A DNA stretch of 64,000 bases from Paenibacillus dendrobii. GTDB lineage: Bacteria; Bacillota; Bacilli; Paenibacillales; Paenibacillaceae. The stretch is taken from assembly GCF_009807035.1 (NCBI RefSeq), contig NZ_WUBI01000002.1, positions 372,001-436,000 of the forward strand, read 5' to 3'. Below are positions 8,891-16,575 of the stretch, piece by piece (the stretch's first letter is position 1; every line of letters begins with the position of its first letter). Under the pieces are notes generated by a model. It searched no databases, was not told the DNA's origin, and saw nothing but the letters and a program-made list of their open reading frames with translations. The position numbers were made by a program, and so were the translations under genes.

Positions 8891-9679
8891 TTATATCGCT
8901 GAAACATTCTTGGCCTGGTCACGGAACTCCGAAGGAGTCATGCCAGTATGGCGCTGGAACACTTTTGTAAAATAACGTCGCTCATGATAGCCAATACCCG
9001 AACCGATTTGGGTGATGCTCTTCTCGCTGTGGGCTAGCAGATACTTTGCGGCTTCGACGCGTTTGGACGTGACGTACTCCACGAAAGTCATCCCCAAATG
9101 ATTTTTGAAAAGCATGCTGAAGTAACTGCAGCTGATACCCAGATATCCCGCCAGTTCCTCGATTCCCAGATCTTTATCGAGTTTGTCCGTAATGTAGCGG
9201 GCGGCTTCCGCCATCAACTGCTGAGGGTTTTTCCGAACCGTCTGATCATCCTCGGTCTCCTGGATCCTCGATACTTTCTGCTGAAAAGGGTCCTTCAGCC
9301 GGGTTTGCACGATCTGTTCACCAATAGTACGGATGTTATTTTCCAGTTCCTTATAATGAATGGGCTTGCAGATATAATCCCTGACTTTATACTTAATGCC
9401 TGCTCTTGCATATTCAAACTCCTGATATCCCGTCAGCAGAATGATCTCAGCCGTGGACCCTTTGTCTCTCAGCTGGCCGACCAGCGTCAAGCCATCCATC
9501 ACAGGCATGCGAATATCGCATAGAATAATGTCCGGATTATGGATGTCAAAAAGCCCCAAGGCCTCCTGCCCGCTTCGAGCCGTAAGCACCTGCATATTCA
9601 TTTCTTTCCATGGGATGATGGCCTTGAGATTATTCAGGATCGGAGCCTCATCATCTACAAGCAACACCTTAAGAATCAT
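8891..9679 (-). CDS. Response regulator with AraC-type output (YesN-like)
   Basis: This 262-residue response regulator has a receiver domain (about 1-120) with the acidic pair DDE near the N-terminus, phospho-acceptor Asp in IILCDIRMPVMDG, and the conserved Lys in ICKPI. The C-terminal 100 residues form two helix-turn-helix motifs of the AraC family (LGIEELAGYLGIS and IGYHERRYFTKVFQRHTGMTPSEFR). The ATG at 9679 overlaps the kinase stop (ATGA) and has GGAGGG upstream, so I prefer it to a GTG at 9694. It is the cognate partner of the upstream sensor kinase. Such pairs usually control carbohydrate ABC uptake genes. Confidence 0.9.
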   Translation of the reverse strand: MILKVLLVDDEAPILNNLKAIIPWKEMNMQVLTARSGQEALGLFDIHNPDIILCDIRMPVMDGLTLVGQLRDKGSTAEIILLTGYQEFEYARAGIKYKVRDYICKPIHYKELENNIRTIGEQIVQTRLKDPFQQKVSRIQETEDDQTVRKNPQQLMAEAARYITDKLDKDLGIEELAGYLGISCSYFSMLFKNHLGMTFVEYVTSKRVEAAKYLLAHSEKSITQIGSGIGYHERRYFTKVFQRHTGMTPSEFRDQAKNVSAI

Positions 9680-11505
9680 TCCATTTCCCTCCACTCAGCA
9701 TCAGGAATAACACACTGAATTATCGTTCCAGTCAGGTGTGAAGAACAGATAAATAAACCGTAATACTCCCCGTAGTGAATTCTGATCCGGTCAGCCACGC
9801 TCCGCACACCCAAACCCCGCCGTTCCTCATACAGATGTCTGACCTGATCCTTCCGCTCCGCTTCGTCTTCGTTGTCTGTCTTCATATATTCAAATTTAGC
9901 AAGCTGCTTCGGATCCATTCCGATTCCGTTATCCTGTACCTGCAAAATAATGCGGCCCTGGTCTAACCAGCATGAAATATGAATATGTCCCTTGTATGAG
10001 ATTCCCTCAAAGCCGTGCTGGATGCAATTTTCTACCAATGGCTGTAGGGTCAGCTTCAATACGCTCCTTCTGCGTAGATCAGGCGGTATATCGATCTCAT
10101 AATCAAACAGGTCATCAAAGCGGAATTTCTGTATTTCCAGATAGCTCTGCAAATGCTCGATTTCCTGATCCAGAGGAATTTCTTCCTTGTCTTGGATGCT
10201 GATCCTCAGGATACTTCCTAGTCTATGAACCATTTCACTGACCTTGACCCCTTCATTCTGAATCGCAAGAACATTGATGGATTCAAGGGTATTGAACAAA
10301 AAGTGCGGCTTGATCTGGGCTTGCAGCACCCGCAGCTCAGCTTGGGTCTTCTGCTTCTGTTTCGTATTGATTTGCTTGAAAAGGCTGTTGATCTGATCCA
10401 CCAAATCGTTGAAGCCTTTCGCCAAAATATGAAGTTCATCCTTCCCGCGATCCTCTACCCGGACATTGAAATCTCCGCCTTCTACCTTCCTCATAAAGCG
10501 GACAATGACCGCTATAGAACCCGTAATCCTTCTCATGAACACCATATTGAATGTGATGGCTGCCAGTAGGCAGAGCAGAGTAATGCCGATAAACCACTGG
10601 GCAAACAAAAGCGTTTCCTTTGAAAGGGATTTCCATGAGGTTACCGAAACCAAATTCCAGGAGTAATCCTTGAGATGGTATATCGATACGATGCTTTTCT
10701 CATCATTGAAATCCGTTTTAATACTCTGGTAATCGCCTCCAAAATCCACCGGTTTTTTCATCACCGAGCTGAGTTGCAGCCCCTCAAATGCCTTATTGGG
10801 ATCATACAGGATTAGGCCCTCGTCATTGACAAGCATAAATTTCGTAGATTGCATACTTTGGGACAGAGATAAATTGCGGAATATCGATTCAATGTCCCAA
10901 TTTTTGATTTGGACCACCAGAATGCCTATGTTTTTAAAATAGCTAAGCTCTTTGATCAGGCGAATCTGCGTGAATACCGGATCCGTTCCCGTCAGTTCCG
11001 GATATTCATGCGGGGCAATCCATTTGGGAACCCCATTAAGATCGATCACTTCCTTATATAAGGGCTGCTTTTTAAAATCTTCGAAAGGCATGGTTTCAAA
11101 ATTTTCCTTGGTGAAAATAGATACATTGCTTGACTTGTCCGCACCGTTCAGATTATAGAGAAAGGCATAGCTTATCGCAGGATGATTATAGAGCAAACTC
11201 CGGAAATTCCGTTGGCTGTTGTTCAGGCTGAGCTGTTCGGCATTCAAATCCTGCTTGGTCGGATCCTTGGCTGCAAGCGCCATATGAAAAACGGATGTCG
11301 CAATTCCGTTGTCTGTGACGTTGTCCATTTGTTTCAGAACCGTACTGATGCTGTAGCTGATGGCCTTAAGCGAATATTCCGTCTGGCGGCTGTATTTTTC
11401 CTCGATAGAATGCGACGAAACGATGTAGGTAACAACACCTAATGTGCATAATGGAACAATGATCAATATCACAAATGCCGTAAATAACTTATTGCGCAAA
11501 TTCAT
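9676..11505 (-). CDS. Sensor histidine kinase (YesM/LytS-type)
   Basis: This membrane sensor kinase has an N-terminal helix (about 6-28), an extracellular dCache-like sensing region of about 250 residues, and a second helix near 285-305. A HAMP segment follows. The kinase core carries QAQIKPHFLFNTLE with the phosphorylated His, and an ATP-binding domain with VENCIQHGFE and DNGIGM. YesM-family kinases typically respond to extracellular sugars, often through a binding protein. The preferred start is ATG 11505, two codons inside a GTG at 11511, on ribosome-site spacing. It overlaps the response regulator gene and follows a solute-binding lipoprotein gene with a 95-bp gap. Confidence 0.88.
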   Translation of the reverse strand: MNLRNKLFTAFVILIIVPLCTLGVVTYIVSSHSIEEKYSRQTEYSLKAISYSISTVLKQMDNVTDNGIATSVFHMALAAKDPTKQDLNAEQLSLNNSQRNFRSLLYNHPAISYAFLYNLNGADKSSNVSIFTKENFETMPFEDFKKQPLYKEVIDLNGVPKWIAPHEYPELTGTDPVFTQIRLIKELSYFKNIGILVVQIKNWDIESIFRNLSLSQSMQSTKFMLVNDEGLILYDPNKAFEGLQLSSVMKKPVDFGGDYQSIKTDFNDEKSIVSIYHLKDYSWNLVSVTSWKSLSKETLLFAQWFIGITLLCLLAAITFNMVFMRRITGSIAVIVRFMRKVEGGDFNVRVEDRGKDELHILAKGFNDLVDQINSLFKQINTKQKQKTQAELRVLQAQIKPHFLFNTLESINVLAIQNEGVKVSEMVHRLGSILRISIQDKEEIPLDQEIEHLQSYLEIQKFRFDDLFDYEIDIPPDLRRRSVLKLTLQPLVENCIQHGFEGISYKGHIHISCWLDQGRIILQVQDNGIGMDPKQLAKFEYMKTDNEDEAERKDQVRHLYEERRGLGVRSVADRIRIHYGEYYGLFICSSHLTGTIIQCVIPDAEWREME

Positions 11506-11600
11506 TGGCACTCTTCCAATCTGGATCCTCTACGCTTGCTGCGACATCTTGGAATCACATATGCGATAAGGAATGGTGAAATGGATATACAATGTTTTTC

Positions 11601-12974
11601 TTATTCTGCTAAAGAGTTCGCCTCATCTTGTACTTTTTGCAACGCTTCACCCATTTTTTCAGGTGTCGTTTGGTTGCTGATGAGCTTTTGAATTTGAACA
11701 TTGCTGATTTCAGACGTCACGTCCGTTTGCACGAGAGAATCGAATGCCGCAAACTTGGTTTCGGCCTTTTCCAGCACCTCAACGATCTCCTTCATCAAAG
11801 TATCATTGATGCTTGAAGCCAGTACCGAAACATCCATCTTCATCGCAGGCAGAACGCCATCTTCGACAAGTCCGCGGATTTGCATGTCTTCGTTGAACAT
11901 ATTTTTGATGAATGATTTCACTGCCTGTAGCTTGCGCGGATCTTTGGCTACTGCAGACGAGAATCCATATCCGTTGTTATCATTGAACATGAGCGCCGTT
12001 TGGTCCCCGACACCGCCTTCAACAGGAGGCATATTGAAAAATCCAACCTTTCCAACCATGCTCGCACCAGACTCACTTTTTTTGAATACGGAGGATTTCC
12101 ATGTACCGTCATACATCAGAATGGCATCGCCGCTTGTGAATTGGGTCGTATATTCCGGATATTCAAAACCTAGTTCGCCCTTTTTAAAGTAGCCTTTATT
12201 TTCCCATTCCTGATGTTTGGCGAAGGCTTTAATGACGTTGGGATCCGTCCATTTGGCTTCGCCCGTTGCAAATTTAGCCGTTATATCCGGTCCGGCAGTA
12301 CGTGACCACAAATGATTGGTAATCATTAATGGTACCCAGCCATCTTTGGATGCAGCGGCAATCGGTACCTTACCGTCGGCTTTGATGGCGGCCAACATCT
12401 TTTCGAACTCATGAAATGTGGTTGGCGGTTTCCAGCCCTTCTTATCAAAATAATCTTTATTATAGAAGAAACCTTCTGCCGACCCGCCGATCGGGAGCCC
12501 GTAAACCTGGCCCTTATAAGTAAATGGTTCCAGAGAAGAGAATTTGTCCTTGATGCCCAGTTCTTCAATAATGGGTGTGAGATCCAAAAGCTTACCTTCC
12601 TTGGCGTATATTTTGGAGTCCGGACTGCCGAACAGATCAAAAATATCGGGAGGGTTGCCTGCAGCCATTTCCCCGCGGAGCTTTTCCTTGCGGTTCACAT
12701 CCGATTCCACGCCATCCAGTCTGAACGTCAGACCGTCGACCTCGCTTTCCACCTTTTTTACCACATCATTTAAAATGGCAAAACGCTTTTCTTTATCTTT
12801 GCCTACCTGTGTATGACGAAGCGTCAATTCAAAGGGCTCCGCTTTTGGGATCTCATCGCCCTTAGTTTTTGTGGATGCGTTTACATTCGTTTGTGTGCTT
12901 TCACAGGCTGTCAACATTAGTGAAGATACTAAACAAAACGACATCAAAAGAATCAAACTTCTCTTTATCTTCAT
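11601..12974 (-). CDS. Extracellular sugar-binding lipoprotein (ABC family 1)
   Basis: This 457-residue lipoprotein has a signal peptide with lipobox LTAC (Cys24). The mature protein is a family 1 extracellular solute-binding fold: GEMAAGNPPDIFDLFG, YGLPIGGSAEGFFYNKDYFDKKGW and GDAILMYDGTW are all typical of oligosaccharide binders. The start at 12974 follows GAGGGGGATC; an upstream in-frame start at 13031 lacks this support. No permease genes accompany it. Together with the kinase and regulator downstream and nagZ beyond them, the arrangement recalls the chitobiose-binding protein plus sensor-regulator set described in chitin-degrading Paenibacillus. The ligand is inferred, and the protein may act in sensing as well as transport. 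Confidence 0.83.
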   Translation of the reverse strand: MKIKRSLILLMSFCLVSSLMLTACESTQTNVNASTKTKGDEIPKAEPFELTLRHTQVGKDKEKRFAILNDVVKKVESEVDGLTFRLDGVESDVNRKEKLRGEMAAGNPPDIFDLFGSPDSKIYAKEGKLLDLTPIIEELGIKDKFSSLEPFTYKGQVYGLPIGGSAEGFFYNKDYFDKKGWKPPTTFHEFEKMLAAIKADGKVPIAAASKDGWVPLMITNHLWSRTAGPDITAKFATGEAKWTDPNVIKAFAKHQEWENKGYFKKGELGFEYPEYTTQFTSGDAILMYDGTWKSSVFKKSESGASMVGKVGFFNMPPVEGGVGDQTALMFNDNNGYGFSSAVAKDPRKLQAVKSFIKNMFNEDMQIRGLVEDGVLPAMKMDVSVLASSINDTLMKEIVEVLEKAETKFAAFDSLVQTDVTSEISNVQIQKLISNQTTPEKMGEALQKVQDEANSLAE

Positions 12975-13157
12975 TGTTGATCCCCCTCGAAACATCTTAC
13001 AATTCTCATTATAAGAATGAGTATACACCATCGTTAGAGCAATAATCTGCTAATTAGGGGATAAAATTCTCTACTATTTTCAAAAAAATAATTCTATCGG
13101 ATGTATTTCTTGCGTTTTCACGAAAATAATAACATATAAATGTAATTCTTTATACCT

Positions 13158-13193
13158 AAAAAGAGTTCTTTCCTGCTATAGGAAAGAACTCTT
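13158..13193 (-). terminator. Terminator of the pfl operon
   Basis: On the minus strand AAGAGTTCTTTCCT pairs perfectly with AGGAAAGAACTCTT around a 5-nt loop and leads into a short T-run. It lies 12 bp after the pflA stop. Confidence 0.9.
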
Positions 13194-13204
13194 AGAATTT
13201 TGGT

Positions 13205-13945
13205 TTACGAAACAACTGCAGTTTGCTTCCGTCCTTCTTCTATCAAACGGTATGCCCGCTGGACTTCTTCTTCGGTAGGACTCGGTACGCCCTGAAGAGG
13301 ATATTCCTTACCGAGCGCTTCCCATTTATATATGCCCATTTGATGATAGGGGAGAATTTCGAACTTCTCTACCCCGCTCAGAGTCCCGATAAATCTGCCA
13401 AGATTGATCAGGTCCTCCTCTTGATCATGTATGCCGGGTACATACACATGCCTTATCCACATTTTACGACCATTCTCCGATAACCACTGCGCAGTGCGAA
13501 GCGTACGTTCGTTAGACTTACCCGTCAGTTTGATGTGTTTCTCATCGTCGATGTGTTTAATATCGAGCAGAACGAGATCCGTCACTTCCAGCAGCTGATG
13601 GATCCGATCCGCTTCATTAAAGCCGTTGCTGTCAAGCGTTGTATGCAAATTCCAGCGGTTCTTCACTTCCTTGAACAGCTCCGCCACAAAATGCGACTGC
13701 AGCGTCGGTTCCCCGCCGGAAACGGTAAGCCCGCCGCCCGAAGAACGGTAGTAATTCAGATAAGGCTCAATTTCGGCTAACACTTCCTCGACCGTCATCT
13801 CTTTGCCCTCATGAAGTGCCCAGGTATCCGGGTTATGGCAGTACTGGCACTTCAGCAAGCAGCCTTGCATGAAAAGGACAAAGCGGATGCCCGGTCCGTC
13901 GACTGTTCCAAAGGTCTCCATGGAATGGATATGTCCTTTGATCAT
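13205..13945 (-). CDS. pflA: Pyruvate formate-lyase activating enzyme
   Basis: This radical SAM enzyme installs the glycyl radical on PflB. The 246-residue product begins with the PFL-activase signature: FGTVDGPGIRFVLFMQGC, then C29-x3-C33-x2-C36, which binds the 4Fe-4S cluster that cleaves S-adenosylmethionine. A GGE-type motif (SGGEPTLQ) for SAM binding lies near residue 75. Length and motifs match standard PflA. It lies 88 bp downstream of pflB on the same strand and is followed by a strong terminator, so it closes the anaerobic pyruvate operon. Confidence 0.95.
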   Translation of the reverse strand: MIKGHIHSMETFGTVDGPGIRFVLFMQGCLLKCQYCHNPDTWALHEGKEMTVEEVLAEIEPYLNYYRSSGGGLTVSGGEPTLQSHFVAELFKEVKNRWNLHTTLDSNGFNEADRIHQLLEVTDLVLLDIKHIDDEKHIKLTGKSNERTLRTAQWLSENGRKMWIRHVYVPGIHDQEEDLINLGRFIGTLSGVEKFEILPYHQMGIYKWEALGKEYPLQGVPSPTEEEVQRAYRLIEEGRKQTAVVS

Positions 13946-14033
13946 ATGAAGTCACCCTTTCCGCATCCGCTTCTCATTGTATATTCATTAAATCATCCAT
14001 ACTTTACTAGATACTCTTTATTACCCGCCTCTG

Positions 14034-16295
14034 TTACATCGAATCGTGGAATGTGCGGTTGATAACATCCAGCTGCTGTTCACGGGTCAGTTTGACAAAG
14101 TTAACGGCATAACCCGATACGCGGATAGTCAATTGAGGATAGTTCTCCGGATGATCCATCGCGTCTAACAATTGCTCGCGGTCAAATACGTTGACGTTGA
14201 GATGATGCGCTTTGCTTCCGAAATATCCGTCCAGCATGGCTACCAGATTCGATTTACGGACCTCAGGCTCTTTACCCAGGGCTTTTGGCACGATCGAGAA
14301 TGTGTTCGAAATACCGTCGAGGCTATCCTCATACGGGAGTTTGGCTACCGAACTGAGCGAAGCGAGTGCCCCTTTTTTGTCGCGGCCATGCATAGGGTTC
14401 GCACCCGGAGCAAACGGTTCTCCCGCTTTGCGTCCGTCCGGAGTCGTTCCGGTTTTTTTGCCGTATACCACATTGGAAGTGATGGTCAGGACCGATTGGG
14501 TCGGCATGGCGTTCCGGTACGCTTTGTGCTTGCGGATCATGCTCATGAAGGTTTCCACCAGTTCAACGGCAATGCTGTCTACGCGGTCATCATTATTACC
14601 GTAGCAAGGATATTCGCCTTCGATTTCAAAATCGACCGCGATGCCTTTGTCGTTGCGGATCGGTTTGACCTGAGCGTATTTGATTGCGCTGAGCGAATCC
14701 GCAGCAACCGACAAGCCGGCAATGCCGCAGGCCATCGTCCGCAGGATGTCACGGTCATGCAGAGCCATTTCAATGCGTTCGTAAGAATATTTATCATGCA
14801 TGAAATGGATGACATTCAGCGTATTCATGTACAGCTTCGCGAGCCATTCCATCATCGGCTTAAAGCGTTTGAGAACCTCGTCGTATTCCAGCACCTCGGC
14901 CGTGATGGCCGGATACTCCGGACCCACTTGCGCTCCGAGCTTTTCGTCAACCCCGCCGTTAATCGCATACAGCAAACATTTGGCAAGGTTTGCACGTGCG
15001 CCGAAGAACTGCATTTGCTTGCCGATCTTCATGGCCGACACGCAACAAGCGATACCGTAATCGTCGCCATAGATCGGACGCATCAGGTCATCATTTTCAT
15101 ATTGGATCGAACTGGTCTCAATCGATACTTTCGAGCAGTATTTCTTGAACGCCTCCGGCAGCTGTTCAGACCAAAGCACGGTTAGGTTCGGCTCCGGTGC
15201 CGGTCCCAAATTGTACAAGGTATGCAGGAACCGGAAACTGTTCTTCGTCACCCGGGTCTGCCCGTTGGTAGACATCCCGCCGATCGATTCCGTCACCCAG
15301 GTTGGATCACCGCTGAAAAGCTCATTATAATCCGGCGTACGCAGGAATTTAACGATTCGGAGCTTCATGACAAAATGGTCCACAAGCTCCTGAGCCTGTT
15401 CTTCGGTAAGCGTGCCTTCCGCCAAATCGCGTTCCATGTAAATATCGAGGAAGGAGGATACGCGGCCCAGCGACATGGCCGCCCCGTTTTGTTCTTTGAT
15501 GGCTGCCAAATAACCGAAGTAGAGCCATTGGAAAGCTTCTTTGGCGTTTTGCGCCGGTTTGGAAATATCGTAGCCGTGCATGGCTGCCATTTGTTTCAGC
15601 TCACCCAGGGCACGCATTTGCTCGGATAATTCCTCACGGAGGCGAATCACGTCTTCATCGATAACGTCAACTTCCAGCTCCAAGAGCTCCTGTTTCTTTT
15701 CCTGGATCAGAAAGTCTATACCATATAGAGATACGCGGCGGTAGTCTCCGATGATCCGGCCACGGCCGTATGCGTCGGGAAGACCGGTAATGATCCCTGC
15801 TTTGCGCGCAGCCCGCATGTCTGTTGTATATGCATCAAACACACCTTGGTTGTGGGTTTTGCGGATATCCGTAAACGTCTTGATCAATTCTTCGGGAAGT
15901 TCAAAACCGTAAGCCTGGCAAGCATCAATCATCATGCGGATTCCGCCAAATGGCTGGATGGATCGCTTGAACGGAGCATCGGTTTGCACACCGACAATTT
16001 GCTCTTTGTCCTTGTCCAGGTATCCTGGCTGGTGGGAAACAATCGTCGATGGCGTATTCACGTCAACATCCAGCACGCCGCCGTTATCCCGTTCTTTTTT
16101 GGTTAATTCGGATACGATTTTCCAGAGCTCCGTCGTGTTGTTCGTTGGTCCTGCCAGAAAATCCTCATTGCCTTGGTATGGACTGATGTTGCTCTCAATG
16201 AAGTCATTGACATTAACCTTCTTGCTCCATTTCCCTTTTTTGTAACCTCTCCAGCCTGATTGCATGTTTTGCGCGTCTTTTTCTAGCACCGACAT
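14034..16295 (-). CDS. pflB: Formate C-acetyltransferase (pyruvate formate-lyase)
   Basis: PflB converts pyruvate and CoA to acetyl-CoA and formate without oxygen. The 753-residue protein has the adjacent catalytic cysteines in [10 protein letters not shown] and the glycyl-radical loop RVSGYAVNF near the C-terminus (Gly728). The start at 16295 is preceded by GGAGGG with a 7-nt gap; an upstream start at 16310 would overlap that site. Upstream lie one perfect Fnr/Rex-type dyad and, further away, two Fnr boxes in a large palindrome, so strong anaerobic control is expected. adhE is 280 bp upstream and pflA follows, grouping mixed-acid fermentation steps together. Confidence 0.96.
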   Translation of the reverse strand: MSVLEKDAQNMQSGWRGYKKGKWSKKVNVNDFIESNISPYQGNEDFLAGPTNNTTELWKIVSELTKKERDNGGVLDVDVNTPSTIVSHQPGYLDKDKEQIVGVQTDAPFKRSIQPFGGIRMMIDACQAYGFELPEELIKTFTDIRKTHNQGVFDAYTTDMRAARKAGIITGLPDAYGRGRIIGDYRRVSLYGIDFLIQEKKQELLELEVDVIDEDVIRLREELSEQMRALGELKQMAAMHGYDISKPAQNAKEAFQWLYFGYLAAIKEQNGAAMSLGRVSSFLDIYMERDLAEGTLTEEQAQELVDHFVMKLRIVKFLRTPDYNELFSGDPTWVTESIGGMSTNGQTRVTKNSFRFLHTLYNLGPAPEPNLTVLWSEQLPEAFKKYCSKVSIETSSIQYENDDLMRPIYGDDYGIACCVSAMKIGKQMQFFGARANLAKCLLYAINGGVDEKLGAQVGPEYPAITAEVLEYDEVLKRFKPMMEWLAKLYMNTLNVIHFMHDKYSYERIEMALHDRDILRTMACGIAGLSVAADSLSAIKYAQVKPIRNDKGIAVDFEIEGEYPCYGNNDDRVDSIAVELVETFMSMIRKHKAYRNAMPTQSVLTITSNVVYGKKTGTTPDGRKAGEPFAPGANPMHGRDKKGALASLSSVAKLPYEDSLDGISNTFSIVPKALGKEPEVRKSNLVAMLDGYFGSKAHHLNVNVFDREQLLDAMDHPENYPQLTIRVSGYAVNFVKLTREQQLDVINRTFHDSM

Positions 16296-16395
16296 TCTGA
16301 ATCCCTCCATTTTTCTATTTAATTGAGACTATGAGTTTGAAGGAAATCCCACATCTCCTGAACCCGCATAAATCCGCTGTTCGAACTAAATTATT

Positions 16396-16411
16396 GTGAC
16401 TTTTTTCACAA
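16396..16411. promoter_or_regulatory. Fnr/Rex-type dyad upstream of pflB
   Basis: TGTGACTTTTTTCACA fits TGTGA-N6-TCACA exactly. With flanking bases it is TTGTGA...TTCACAA, which also matches a Rex site at nearly every position. Its centre is 108 bp before the pflB ATG. No convincing -10 box sits 30 bp downstream, so it may act as a repressor or auxiliary site. Confidence 0.8.
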
Positions 16412-16488
16412 CTATAGTTCTGTTAACGCCGTATCTCCTGCGCCATTAGCATCATTTGCTCTCAATGCGGTGTCCTTATTACATGTTC

Positions 16489-16553
16489 AGTTTACAGGAT
16501 TTTTCTGAAAATCACTGTGACAAATATCACTTTTCGGGTGATATTTGTCACAG
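16489..16553 (-). promoter_or_regulatory. Double Fnr box forming a perfect palindrome, with candidate distal pflB promoter
   Basis: CTGTGACAAATATCAC (16515-16530) and its exact complement GTGATATTTGTCACAG (16538-16553) flank a 7-nt loop. Each arm, with one loop base, is itself an Fnr-type box: TGTGACAAATATCACT (16516-16531) and GGTGATATTTGTCACA (16537-16552), 21 bp centre to centre. On the minus strand TAAACT (16494-16489) puts a start near 16482, with the first box centred at -41.5. No T-tract follows the hairpin, so an operator role is more likely than an adhE terminator, although it lies 23 bp after the adhE stop. Confidence 0.72.
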
Positions 16554-16575
16554 CATCCATGATTTTCTTTACATG

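Noticed and set aside
14172..15185. 337-codon open frame on the plus strand
   Set aside because: It is antisense to pflB and follows its codon bias; there is no domain and no ribosome site.
16515..16553. Reading the large palindrome simply as the adhE terminator
   Set aside because: There is no T-tract after the hairpin on the minus strand, and both arms match Fnr boxes. An operator role explains it better, though a dual role is not excluded.
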